Of a stretch of DNA of 64,000 nt, positions 29,701 through 38,165 are shown one piece after another. The translations under genes were made by a program, and so were the position numbers. The first letter of the stretch is position 1, and every line of letters starts with the position of its first letter. Below the pieces are notes generated by a model. It made no database searches. It saw only the letters and a list, made by a program, of their open reading frames with translations, and had not been told where the DNA came from. The stretch is from Kazachstania africana CBS 2517 (lineage: Eukaryota; Ascomycota; Saccharomycetes; Saccharomycetales; Saccharomycetaceae), in contig NC_018941.1 in NCBI RefSeq assembly GCF_000304475.1, positions 1,116,001-1,180,000 of the forward strand, written 5' to 3'.

Positions 29701-30093
29701 GCTGGAAAGTTTTTGGATGATGAAGATGATGTCAAATTGAGAAAGTACGTGTATCAGTATGCTAAATTGTTATTTAGGTGGCAATTACCGCTTGAGAGAG
29801 TCAAAATCCTGAAGGTAAGTTCGCAGCCATTATACGCCTACTATCAAGATCAAGAGGCCACTGGTGAAACAGAAAACGGCCACGTTACAATAGACTCGTT
29901 TGGGGAAGATAATAAGTCTCATACACACCGCAGCTGTAACTACTGTAATTTGAAGGTCAAGGGAACAGCGTTCATTTGCGGAAGCTGTCAACATATATTG
30001 CATTCTTCTTGCGCTAAAGAGTGGTGGACTACTGGAGGAGAATGTCCTGCAGGTTGTGGCTGCATTTGTCCAGAGATGTATGATCTTGAATAA
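26731..30093 (+). CDS. MTC5: SEA complex subunit Mtc5/Sea3 (WDR59 type)
   Basis: 1120 residues (S. cerevisiae Mtc5/Sea3, YDR128W, 1148). Sea3 is part of the SEACAT (GATOR2-like) arm of the SEA complex on the vacuole, which relieves inhibition of TORC1. Domains in order: WD40 propeller (about 25-350) with GHSRAITDINFSP..ILATCS and IWDLRNGSTPL repeats; RWD domain (about 420-535, FEKISLSTGELVLTLNGPWS...EENPDDYVFLRVEVVVP); acidic linkers; and a C-terminal RING/zinc domain (about 1065-1115, CNYC...CGSC..ILHSSCAKEWWTTGGECPAGC). The coding sequence is uninterrupted. In S. cerevisiae about twenty genes separate TRS85 from MTC5, so their adjacency here marks a breakpoint or large loss. It is divergent from TRS85 over 289 bp. 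Confidence 0.92.
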   Translation: MSSNVGGTEEVSSTFGKSLSLKVDGGFNAVSINPSGRDVVLASRQGLYIIDLDDPFSPPRWLYHATSWQVADVQWSPHPAKPYWVVSTSNQKAIIWNLTKTSSNAIEYVLHGHSRAITDINFSPQHPDILATCSIDTYVHAWDMRSPQRPFYSTSSWKSSAAQVKWNHSDVNIMASSHGDDVFIWDLRNGSTPLFKLSSHESSVNSIDFNRFRSTEIMSSSNDGTVKFWDYSRNVEDSLRTIHTDFPIWRGRYLPFGEGFCVMPTVGGNNSVYMMDLSLEKSEMTACKLQPAYTFKGHTDRVIDFLWRCKHTNSSDIDDREFQLVTWSKDSNLKLWPITENLYEKVHYERNMYLEEKLPSYEYVTYNKEPDKSLNLQNATYQRMRETFVTKAGLKKENDISHINWLSGIRMNDQDSPEDIFEEPKLQNLAEEVSSIGHKFPKIVFEKISLSTGELVLTLNGPWSEENPDDYVFLRVEVVVPSKYPNINHIPVFNIEENSKLSSPQRLSIVQGLKEISKKYTDASMYCLEACLRFLLGEKVDLDEIENDEPLLNFDLVDNIDFDETSSLPDSESSRVLLDSSSDSDDEDYKHEKTARNTFGRNLAFDSTPVPNESGAVWTATGQLLYFSNSESVIEKKHIGTLKLGPKNPSKGAKATINDPCNIYDEGYSIRPKRYVETFSNDEVSSDDGDMTSDDTSSEDSFGSFTDDWNDIVGNDVVVRTRLPEFYGTFAKQFTSVPSDSVKTGDSSRFTKNRIIICDFSQLMPDRKELAVEYQLMDFAPENMCRNNALVAENYGFEELSHCWQILSDLLINQTGNEPHTLAWGKHPMTIQWFFKEAISYYEKRHNLQMLAMLYCIFIATRPKTRLHSPKLSEDDKVESVISFNDHNNFQQSQAELQSHYSTTGQYGADGYEASYRSKVLYSSDAISVKSENSLSNSTVGPNRQPRKRSPFLHHRSSTAAMNTGFASPSIPDIVVELVHDEILDQIQHAAGKFLDDEDDVKLRKYVYQYAKLLFRWQLPLERVKILKVSSQPLYAYYQDQEATGETENGHVTIDSFGEDNKSHTHRSCNYCNLKVKGTAFICGSCQHILHSSCAKEWWTTGGECPAGCGCICPEMYDLE

Positions 30094-30147
30094 TCCAATA
30101 ATTACAGGCAATTTCAAAAAGTACTGGTTGATCTCTACGTTTAAATG

Positions 30148-30154
30148 TCGTATA
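30148..30154 (+). promoter_or_regulatory. Sterol response element upstream of ERG27
   Basis: TCGTATA, the core recognised by Upc2/Ecm22, 191 bp upstream of the ERG27 ATG. Ergosterol genes in S. cerevisiae are induced through this site when sterols run low. The motif match is exact; function is inferred. Confidence 0.5.
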
Positions 30155-30344
30155 TTAATGTGTAAAAGTATAAATATTATTCGTACCTTGTATTAATTTT
30201 ATCTTCAAAGGAGGAAAGAGAGAGCGAGCGCTGAAAAATACGCCTTTCAAATCTTTGATTTATATACGCTCGAGGAAGTATAAGGCAGAACCAAGATCTG
30301 AGATCAACAGTATTCTTCAAGCTTGTCACCTTAAAAAAATTAAG

Positions 30345-31437
30345 ATGAATACTGATAAGGTAGTAGTAGTACTGGGTGCAAATAGGTATGTGTGTTACTT
30401 TTTTTCTTTTTTCGTTAAATAAATTTCAATGTACTAACTTCTTTGAAAATATCCATTTATACAGTAATCTAGGTCTAAATATTGCCTATAGAGTCTTAGA
30501 AAATCACAAAGATAACTCAAAAATTACTTTCGTCTTATCTTCAAGGACTGAAGCTCGTTTTAAAGGAGCGGCGAAATTGATAGAAACATATGCAAACTCA
30601 TTAAATCCCCCCAGGACAATACAATGTAACCCACTAATTTTGGATCTCACAGATATGCAAAGCATACTGGGTGCCACACAACAGTTGAGACATGACTACG
30701 ATCATATCAATTATTTGTTTGTTAATGCAGCTCAAGGTGTCTGTGACGGAATCAATTGGTTTAAAGCTGCTAAAGAATTTGTAGTTAATCCAGTGAAAGC
30801 CGTTACTGATCCAGGATACAGGATTGAAAATAAAGGCCTAAAATCTAAAGATGAAATGGGATACTTATTTCAGGCAAATGTTTTTGGTCCTCATTATCTA
30901 ATTTACAAAGTGTTAAAGTTACTCGCCCTTGGGAGGGCCACGATTGTATGGGTCTCAAGTATTAGATCAAAGCCTGCATCGTTGGCAATGGATGACCTAG
31001 AGCTGTTGAGATCTGAATCACCTTATGAGAGCTCAAAACGATTGATAGATGTTCTACAACTAGCAACTTATAAAGAATTGAAAAATCTGGATATATACCA
31101 GTATGTTGTACAGCCTGGTATCTTTATTAGCCAGGCAACAGCTAAGCACTTGAATTGGTTCACATACTATGGTATGTTATTAATGTTCTATATTGCTAGA
31201 GTGTTAGGATCTTATTGGCATAATATCGACGGTTACAGAGCAGCCAATGCTCCTGTTTATGTTACTACATTTTTAGATCGAGACTTCGAGCGCCAGGACA
31301 TAAAATATGGCTCCGCTACCTACTCTGATGGGGTAGAATATATTAAACCGCAGGAGATAGATCCGGAAGGTAAGATGGAGGTTTACGAATTCTTTAAAGA
31401 TAAAAGATCAGAATGGGACAGAAAGTTAAATTGTTAG
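30345..31437 (+). CDS. ERG27: 3-keto-sterol reductase Erg27, spliced
   Basis: The gene is joined from 30345-30385 and 30465-31437, giving 337 residues (S. cerevisiae YLR100W, 347). Erg27 reduces the C-3 ketone in C-4 demethylation of ergosterol synthesis, in the ER and on lipid droplets, with Erg25, Erg26 and Erg28. Exon 1 encodes MNTDKVVVVLGAN; splicing restores the Rossmann motif GAN-SNLGLNIAYR at residues 11-22. Without splicing, the exon 2 frame has no sensible start. The SDR catalytic set is present: VWVSS (S178/S179) and Y201-E-S-S-K205. Other conserved blocks are NYLFVNAAQGVCDGI, MGYLFQANVFGPHY, QYVVQPGIF and GYRAANAPVYVT. An Upc2-type site lies upstream. S. cerevisiae ERG27 has no intron as I recall, and sits on chromosome XII. 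Confidence 0.93.
30386..30464 (+). other. ERG27: Intron of ERG27 (79 nt)
   Basis: The 5' splice site GTATGT is at 30386-30391, branch site TACTAAC at 30432-30438, and acceptor CAG ends at 30464. All three match the yeast consensus exactly, with branch A to acceptor 27 nt. It splits a serine codon (AG|T) and restores the conserved NAD(P)-binding loop. Confidence 0.95.
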
Positions 31438-31727
31438 GTATTTAATTATAGTACAATATATCTGTAAATGCAATGTAAACCTTATAGAGAGTGCAGCACC
31501 AGTGAAAGACCCATGCGTGATGTCAAGTCGTAATTTGTATTTCTAAAAAAGGAGTGTCTCGTGTATCCTAGCTAGATATTAACCTGCGTATACGAAGCAA
31601 AATTATCAGATAGATACACATTGAAATTAAGGAAATGTAGTCACCTTCTTGTACGCAAAAGTTTTTAGCAGCCTATGTATGTGATTTGCACTTGAGAAAA
31701 CACGAAAACCAAAAATTTTGGTGCTCT

Positions 31728-32429
31728 TCAATTTCGATTATTCTTAATAGATTCATTTTGTCGATTTTCATCCAACAAACGGTCCACTTTTTCTTCCAGA
31801 ACGTGACGGTATTGTAAAAACTCGCTGGTAAGGGAGTCTAGCTTTTTCTCTAATGTCAATTGATTATCTTTCATTTGCTCTATCAAACTTCTCAAATCTT
31901 CTTCCGTTGAATTCTCATTGGAAAGTGCAAATTTCACCGCTTTTTTGGGTTGACTAGCGCTACTTCTCGTATTAGAATCAGAATTTTGAGGAAGAGGAGC
32001 ATGATACGTAGCTTCATTTCCATGGGGCTCTCCAGAAAATTCATCTTTTAACTTAGTCAATAAATTGCTGCCCTTGACTTCTTCTTTGAGCTCATCCTTT
32101 GAATATTGATCCTGAAGATTTGCCCTGATAGGAGAAACTATCGTCACACCGTGTGACGACCTTAAACTTGCATGCGTCCTTACAGGTGATAGGTGAACAG
32201 TTTTTGGTGCAACGTTTATCGTACCTGTTCTGTCCAAGCTCCTGGTGTATCTTTTAAGGCATTCTGGAGAGCTAATTTTCATAGGCGTATACTGAGGAAC
32301 GGCTGACGTTGTGATCTTTTTAGGAGACAATCTCATGGCAGGCTTTTTGATCCTACTATTCTTGGAAGGTGATATTTGTAACCTTTTGAAAACATTCGAG
32401 GATGTTTCATTCATCTCTGTATGGACCAT
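31728..32429 (-). CDS. FIN1: Fin1-like spindle filament protein
   Basis: 233 residues (S. cerevisiae Fin1, YDR130C, 291). Fin1 forms filaments between spindle pole bodies in anaphase and recruits PP1 to kinetochores; it is restrained by CDK phosphorylation. Blocks shared with S. cerevisiae are PAMRLSPKK, SPECLKRYTRSLDR, KGSNLLTKLKDE and KKAVKFALSNEN. Five full CDK sites (S/T-P-x-K/R) lie in the first 102 residues: S20, S35, T48, S81 and S99. The C-terminal 60 residues (about 172-225) form a coiled coil with leucine/isoleucine heptads (LRSLIEQMKDNQLTLEKKLD). Start: M1 or M6 are both possible. SAC6, which separates MTC5 and FIN1 in S. cerevisiae, is missing; ERG27 is there instead. Confidence 0.88.
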   Translation of the reverse strand: MVHTEMNETSSNVFKRLQISPSKNSRIKKPAMRLSPKKITTSAVPQYTPMKISSPECLKRYTRSLDRTGTINVAPKTVHLSPVRTHASLRSSHGVTIVSPIRANLQDQYSKDELKEEVKGSNLLTKLKDEFSGEPHGNEATYHAPLPQNSDSNTRSSASQPKKAVKFALSNENSTEEDLRSLIEQMKDNQLTLEKKLDSLTSEFLQYRHVLEEKVDRLLDENRQNESIKNNRN

Positions 32430-32826
32430 CTCACGGATACGGCTAGATGTGGAGCTTCATTTCATGTAACTATCAACTATTTCAAGTACATTTTTATCGC
32501 ATTTTTTTTGGTGATTGTTGATGCGACACGCTGAAAAAAAATGTATTTACTCAAACAGGTTATTCAACTAAAGAGGGTAATAAGTAATGGATGTGCAACG
32601 CGGAATATAAGCTTCCACGTAAATCTCCGGTTGGAATTTCAACTATAAGCTTCGATTTGTTTGCGGAGTTTTGCATTTGCAAGACATTCATATGTCAAGC
32701 ATTTTCTTGAAGTAGAAGTTGCCGGACTCTGTGGGTAAATCAGCAATTAGATTCCCGTGTTTGACCATAAATGTGAGATAAACAAGTAGATTTCAAAACG
32801 CTTGTTTTGAATATAGTTTATGGAAA
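32430..32826. other. Intergenic: FIN1 promoter and F-box gene 3' end
   Basis: About 400 bp. It is T-rich near 32500-32510 and A-rich near 32534. No gene and no clear cell-cycle box are seen. Confidence 0.55.
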
Positions 32827-34497
32827 CTAATCAAAAAGTGATTCATCATTGACCAACTCATATACTTGGTTACTCTTGTAGTCACGAGTGTAAAAAATTG
32901 GAATGTTGCATCTTTGTACTTCATCGAATTGAATTACTTTGGTCGGTAATTCATTCAATGTTAGGTACGTAAGCTTGGGGAACCGTTGAAGAAAATAATC
33001 AAAAGACTTTCGCATTGAATGCATATATGCATGATACACTCTGATGACGTCGCTGACCATTAGTTGTGTAGATGACGTTCCTATTACATCGTTCCTCTTC
33101 CTTAGTAATTCATTAATAAAATCTACATGACTTTCTAAAGTTTTCGAATAGTAGCCTATTGAAGGGTATAGGTCGAAGAAATGTGAGTAGGGCAATATTG
33201 GGTAAAGCTTAAACATTTGTAAGATAAAATTTCTTGATTCGACATCATGAAAGTCCTTGATTAAAAATGACTCCTCGTTAGGGAAATATTTTTGAAGTAT
33301 AATTTCATTAACTGTTTCGGTACAAGTATCACATTGACAATTAGTGTTTACATGAAATTTGGAGATTTCATCTTGTTCAATTGACAGCAACGGCTCACTT
33401 AGCTCCTCGAACTTGACGTCAATATATTCTAAATTGTCAGCACAAGGCGATCTGGCCATCAAATCAAATACCGACCTGTCAATTGATGTATCAAACATGA
33501 AATCTATCTTAAATCTTGACAAACACTCGAAATGCTTGATGCAACCACGCAAGAAATCGTTATTAGCAAAAAGAGAGAATAGTGACAGGATCTTTATGTT
33601 ATTGAATTCCCAGAACTCATTCAAGCCCCACATCTCATACAAGTCCAAATCAGAATCATCTGAATTGTACCATGACAAAATCTCAAGTTCTTCCAGCGAA
33701 GCGATATCAAATATTTGGGAATAAGGTGCCAAGTTATCTAATCCTTCGCTATCGTACGTGTCAGTTCTTAGATTTAAAGAAAGAGATTTTATTCTCATAG
33801 GAGTCCCTATGTTCCTAAAAAAACTCCTGGCATTGACGTGAATGGTCAGATCTTGTATATTATCAAAGTTATACAATTGAATGATATTTCTCATTTTTGT
33901 AAAATACTTCTCATCTGCGGGCTCCTTCGGTAGGATATTTGGGGGACTAATATTCAAAGTTTCCAAAGTAGAAGCCTTGTCTAATAACTTCATCGTTATC
34001 TCATTCCTTATAAAATTCTCGAAGACTATCAAATTTGGCGCATATTTATTTAACAGATAGATGAAAAGTGCCATTGTCCTCTCATTCAAATGCCAGGTAC
34101 AATGCACTCTTTTAATCAAATGGCATAAACGTTCCCTCCCTTCATTCAAAGACCTAAGCAAAAGACGAAATTTATCATTTGCCAATTTGACATGTCTTGG
34201 CACAATCGCTTCTGGATCAACCTCTTCAATGAAGGGAAAATAAAGTACGGACCATATGTGTGTTCCTAAAGAATTGTCTAGATCGCTTGGAAAGTAATAC
34301 CTCTCGTTCAAAAATAGGTTTTCATATAGAGATGGAAGCGTTAAGTTGTAGACCTTTTTCGACACATATGTCAGCGCAACTTTGTCCTCCTGAGATATGA
34401 GACATGTTATTCTCCTAAAAATTTCTGGTGGGACCTTGCTTAACATATCGTTTGCATAATATCGCCTAGCAAGATGTTTAAAGAGCTTCAGTCTCAT
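32827..34497 (-). CDS. F-box protein, YDR131C-type
   Basis: 556 residues from the ATG at 34497, the length I recall for S. cerevisiae YDR131C. The frame stays open to an ATG at 34641, but that adds 48 residues of unrelated sequence, and a TATATATATA run (about 34610-34622) lies inside that extension where a TATA box for the inner start would be. The F-box is near residues 17-60: MLSKVPPEIFRRITCLISQEDKVALTYVSKKVYNL. The rest looks like leucine-rich repeats (ESLEEL, LKILSLFS patterns). F-box proteins couple substrates to SCF ubiquitin ligases through Skp1; YDR131C's substrate is not known to me. Position between FIN1 and the YDR132C-type gene fits. Confidence 0.85.
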   Translation of the reverse strand: MRLKLFKHLARRYYANDMLSKVPPEIFRRITCLISQEDKVALTYVSKKVYNLTLPSLYENLFLNERYYFPSDLDNSLGTHIWSVLYFPFIEEVDPEAIVPRHVKLANDKFRLLLRSLNEGRERLCHLIKRVHCTWHLNERTMALFIYLLNKYAPNLIVFENFIRNEITMKLLDKASTLETLNISPPNILPKEPADEKYFTKMRNIIQLYNFDNIQDLTIHVNARSFFRNIGTPMRIKSLSLNLRTDTYDSEGLDNLAPYSQIFDIASLEELEILSWYNSDDSDLDLYEMWGLNEFWEFNNIKILSLFSLFANNDFLRGCIKHFECLSRFKIDFMFDTSIDRSVFDLMARSPCADNLEYIDVKFEELSEPLLSIEQDEISKFHVNTNCQCDTCTETVNEIILQKYFPNEESFLIKDFHDVESRNFILQMFKLYPILPYSHFFDLYPSIGYYSKTLESHVDFINELLRKRNDVIGTSSTQLMVSDVIRVYHAYMHSMRKSFDYFLQRFPKLTYLTLNELPTKVIQFDEVQRCNIPIFYTRDYKSNQVYELVNDESLFD

Positions 34498-34683
34498 CGA
34501 TATTTGAATTTGTATTGTAAAAGTGAAAAATTGTGCGAGCTTTTTATGTGGCGGAATGCTACAGAAGACAAATTTCTTCATTCGCTGATTACTTAATTTA
34601 AAACTTAATATTATATATATAAAAACTAATGTCATTCCCATCCTAAATCATCATTGAAATTGGGCTGTGCTAAAATTTGTATT

Positions 34684-36171
34684 TTATAGGTAGTCTATTA
34701 ATGCACAATATTCCTTTAGGCCGCGGAAGGCGTCTGTTCTCACGGCTATAAGTAATATTCTATTATTTCTATAGCAAAGTTTCCAAACTGATTTAGACAC
34801 ATGAAAGGTCATCCCTGTAGCTAATCTCAAAGCAGTTAAATCTGTAAAATCTATAACCTGTTCGTGAACACTTACGTTACCCAAAATGCTTCCGATTTGA
34901 CATTTAGAACCATTTAAAGAGAAATCACTCAATGCGAGATAAGCTGGAATCACAACGTGTCTCAGGTCTCCAGTACCATTTGGCGATGGTATATTGACAC
35001 AATAATCTTGTAAATCAATTCCAGTACCACTTCGAAGAGAACTGCCAAAAGTTAGCTCGAACTTCCTCGCTGTCTCACCCACCATATCTAAATAAATGCT
35101 TTGAGTTTGAGCACTGAATGTAATGGAACATTCTGTCGAATCAATCTGGAATAGTAAATCACGCGATGTTTCATCTAAGTAGGGTCTTTTGTATCCTAAT
35201 ACATTCCAACTTTCCTTTTGATCCATAGAAGGTTGCGATGTTTTTTGTCTCTTTGTGTTTGCTCCAGATGTGCTCTCCTTCGAAGTATTAATGAAAGGCT
35301 GATTTTTTACAGTGTCGTTGGGGACCGTTAAAATTACTGATGATCGATTATTGGCATACAATCCCTTTCTGGATATATCTTGAAGTCTAATGGTTATTTC
35401 TTCGGTTTTCAAAATTGGATTATAACTAATAGCACATTTGATTAGTCTTTGTTCTAAATTTAAAAATCTATAGTAACGACATTCTTTGATTAGTGATTCT
35501 CTTTCATTGTCATCCATCGTTATTTGAGAACCGCCTAGTAGGGTCAACAGAATCTTGAAGTATTCGGGACATCTTGCGACGTATGAATATGAGTGAGGTG
35601 GCGGACGTAATAAATTTCTAGCAACGATCAGATTTTCAACCTCGAGATATAAAGTTTCAGAAGTCATTTGAAAATAATTTGGTGAATCTCCATTTTTTTT
35701 GAACAGACTTTTTGGGATCTTGAATGACTCTGATCCCACCCTTGTATAATAATATTCAGATTCTCTCAATAGAGCCTTTAAACGCGGTAATCTATAATAT
35801 ATGGCATCGGCCAAAAGCATAGTATATTGGACTTCATCTTTAATATCTAGGAAATAACCTTGCAAATGTTGATAGATGAGATCAAATATTTCTGCAGATC
35901 TATCGATGAAGAGAACTTCATGATTTGGAATAGAGACCGAGGAGAGGGAATCCACGGAAGTGGTACTAAGATTGGAAGCACCTGCACTATCGCCATCTCT
36001 TTTACGAAAATAGTTTGTGAAGTAACTCGGACCATCTGAACTTAGGGATGCCCCACTAATCTTGAACAATTTAGTACCTATTTGAATTTTATACATTCTA
36101 TCATGAGGCAAAATTTGAGGAATATTCGGGTCAAAATGGCCTTCCAGTACCGCAATTGGTGAAGTGCCCAT
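34684..36171 (-). CDS. BTB/POZ domain protein, YDR132C/YLR108C-type
   Basis: 495 residues, identical in length to what I recall for S. cerevisiae YDR132C. A BTB domain of the potassium-channel tetramerisation type lies near residues 25-140: YKIQIGTKLFKISGASLSSD, then VLFIDRSAEIFDLIYQHLQGYF and an ADAIYYRLPRLKALL helix, with a Ser-rich insertion (about 60-80). The C-terminal half is conserved in this small yeast family but of unknown function. S. cerevisiae has two paralogues (YDR132C, YLR108C). Function is unknown; BTB domains usually mediate oligomerisation. Confidence 0.87.
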   Translation of the reverse strand: MGTSPIAVLEGHFDPNIPQILPHDRMYKIQIGTKLFKISGASLSSDGPSYFTNYFRKRDGDSAGASNLSTTSVDSLSSVSIPNHEVLFIDRSAEIFDLIYQHLQGYFLDIKDEVQYTMLLADAIYYRLPRLKALLRESEYYYTRVGSESFKIPKSLFKKNGDSPNYFQMTSETLYLEVENLIVARNLLRPPPHSYSYVARCPEYFKILLTLLGGSQITMDDNERESLIKECRYYRFLNLEQRLIKCAISYNPILKTEEITIRLQDISRKGLYANNRSSVILTVPNDTVKNQPFINTSKESTSGANTKRQKTSQPSMDQKESWNVLGYKRPYLDETSRDLLFQIDSTECSITFSAQTQSIYLDMVGETARKFELTFGSSLRSGTGIDLQDYCVNIPSPNGTGDLRHVVIPAYLALSDFSLNGSKCQIGSILGNVSVHEQVIDFTDLTALRLATGMTFHVSKSVWKLCYRNNRILLIAVRTDAFRGLKEYCALIDYL

Positions 36172-36817
36172 TTTGAATGACTTAATTTTGTGGTAGGTAG
36201 AACTAGAGGTAACCTTTGAAGAGGTTATTGCTGAATTTCAACAGTTCATTAATTATTTTTTTTTGTTTAGACCAGGAAAAACGAGATGCGTCAAGGTCAT
36301 CATGAATCAAGAGAAAATCGCTTTTCTGCAGAGTGGGAGCTAAACAAAGTGAATCATGATGGACTATCGACAATCGATATAGCAGCCAATATTTCGACTG
36401 CTACATCCTCTTACACAGAATTGCATGCAATTAAATCAACATTGCTGCAGCTATTAATGCCGTTGCACTCAGTTATAAAAAAAATTAATCAGAAAAAAAA
36501 ACTTCTACGAACTAAAAATAGAGAAATATATAAAGTCTATTTCTAAATATATTTACAACAGACTATTCAATAGTCTTGTATAATGTACAATGATGCCTTT
36601 CTTTCAAATTGGATGTGAATATCAACGTCGGGTATTTAAAAAGAAAAAACTAATAATACTCTTTCATTGAAGATAATAATTTGAAAAGGTAAACCATTAA
36701 AAGTTAGATTAAATTGAGAGTGTGAAGAGAAATCGTAATAGTCTTGGAGGTTATGCTTTATTTAGAATGTTAAAAAAGATAAGTAGATTCTTATTGCTAT
36801 CAAAGCAAATCAAACAC
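36172..36817. other. Intergenic: BTB gene promoter and CCW12-like 3' region
   Basis: It has a T-run at 36250-36261 and AT-rich sequence. An 86-codon plus-strand ORF (36286-36546, ATG) has no recognisable family and occupies the promoter of the BTB gene; I do not call it a gene. The half next to 36817 should hold the 3' UTR of the abundant cell-wall mRNA. Confidence 0.55.
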
Positions 36818-37294
36818 TTATAATAATAAAGCAGCAGCGATGAAAGCACCGGCAGCTGGAACTACCTTGGCGGCAGCACCAGTGTATTCGGAAACAGTCT
36901 TGGCAGCGGCAGCTGCGGCAGAAGAGGTTGAACCTAAAGTCTTGATTTGAGTGACAGTGGTTTCTTCACCCTCGGTGGCAATGGCAGTAGAGGTGGTGGT
37001 CTTAGCCTTGGAGGTAGCGGCACCGACATTGGAGGTAGCTGGAACGGTAGAGTTAGCAGCGGCAGTGGTGCTTAATGGACACCAGGTGGTGTATTCAGTG
37101 ACAATGTTGTCGACGGTGACGGTAGCGGTAGAGACTAAAGCTGGAGAGACAGTTTCAGCACACTTGTGGTCTTCACAGGAGGTGATGGTGACCAAAGTGG
37201 TAGATTCTTCGGTAAGAGTAGCAGTGGTGACGTTGGCAGTAGCAGAAGCGACGGAGGCGATGGCAGCAACGGTAGCGACAGTGGAGAATTGCAT
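36818..37294 (-). CDS. CCW12: Ccw12/Ccw22-type GPI cell wall mannoprotein
   Basis: 158 residues. The signal peptide is MQFSTVATVAAIASVASA, identical in style to S. cerevisiae Ccw12 (YLR110C) and the YDR134C product. Next comes ANVTTATLTEESTTLVTITS.. with the conserved ITSCEDHKC and EYTTWCPL cysteine motifs, Ser/Thr-rich sequence, and a GPI signal (C-terminus GAFIAAALLL). Ccw12 is one of the most abundant wall proteins and supports wall strength in growing regions. Codon use is strongly biased (GCT, GTC, ACC, TCT), the sign of a highly expressed gene. In S. cerevisiae the YDR134C copy at this locus is damaged while YLR110C is active; here this locus holds an intact gene. CCW22 would be the positional name. 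Confidence 0.9.
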   Translation of the reverse strand: MQFSTVATVAAIASVASATANVTTATLTEESTTLVTITSCEDHKCAETVSPALVSTATVTVDNIVTEYTTWCPLSTTAAANSTVPATSNVGAATSKAKTTTSTAIATEGEETTVTQIKTLGSTSSAAAAAAKTVSEYTGAAAKVVPAAGAFIAAALLL

Positions 37295-37417
37295 TATTGT
37301 TTTATTAGCGAGTGAATAACTAGTTTAGTTTGTTACGATTGAAACTTAAAGAATAAAAAGGGAAGAAGAGTTCAAGTAAAACAAAATGGAAATTGAATTT
37401 ACAGATAATATTGTGAG

Positions 37418-37425
37418 TTTATATA
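37418..37425 (-). promoter_or_regulatory. TATA box of the CCW12-like gene
   Basis: On the minus strand this reads TATATAAA, 124 bp upstream of the ATG at 37294, the expected distance in yeast. Confidence 0.6.
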
Positions 37426-37776
37426 TTTTTGAATTTTTGCTTTACAACACAAGAAAATGTTTATTAGTCAAAAATAGAAAATAGAAAGAGTTAGAAAGAA
37501 ACAAAAAAAATTCCCGTGTAGGGCTTATTTTTCTTCAAAATGGTATTGAGTAAACAAGGATATGAAGTGGGTAGATAAACATTAAAACTATCTTTTCCGT
37601 ACTAAGCTTCTTCCTTATTGAACTTCGTGGAAAGGAAAAGAGTTGTTTACAAGTTGCAAGCTGATCTTTTGTGCGTGGGAGCTCTTGAGAGGATCGAAAT
37701 ACGTCTGTCAGCCAACAGCGAAGACTGCATGATGCATCTTCCCGTCACATGGTTTTGTTTTCTCTGGGAAGAGGCC

Positions 37777-37797
37777 CGTGCAGGAACCTCCTGCACG
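37777..37797. repeat. Perfect 9-bp inverted repeat, 3-nt loop
   Basis: CGTGCAGGA, loop ACC, TCCTGCACG. It is GC-rich and would form a tight hairpin. It lies 480 bp upstream of the CCW12-like start. Confidence 0.85.
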
Positions 37798-38092
37798 CTT
37801 GACACGAAGTTCCGAAAGAAGATATTACGTTTTTTCCATTTGTCTGTTCCTTGTACGCATTTATTGTGAAGCGAGAAATTAATGGAACTAAATGAAATAG
37901 ATAACCTGTTGGTACTATATTCCTATTTCGTCTTTTTTTTTTGGTGTTTTTTTTTTTCGGATTTTTCTCGAGGGGAAGAGGGAAATGACAAAGATGAGAA
38001 AATAAGATGTGCAGCTGCGGGATTTTCACAAGAGACACTTTCACCAAATATGGCGTGTGCATGGACGTTTTTCAAGGCACAAACGATTGGCA

Positions 38093-38122
38093 GTAGACGA
38101 CGGATTTTGGTCCGTCGTCTAC
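38093..38122. repeat. Perfect 12-bp inverted repeat, 6-nt loop
   Basis: GTAGACGACGGA, loop TTTTGG, TCCGTCGTCTAC. The stem is the strongest in the window and too GC-rich to be a by-product of AT bias. It lies 800 bp upstream of the CCW12-like start. No T-run follows on either strand. Confidence 0.9.
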
Positions 38123-38165
38123 ACATCCGATCGTCCTTTTCCTAAAGTGGAAATAGAAGGACTCA

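Noticed and set aside
36286..36546. 86-codon ORF with ATG between the BTB gene and CCW12-like gene
   Set aside because: No similarity recognised. It would start inside the promoter of YDR132C-type gene; the C-terminus is just lysine-rich AT-driven sequence.
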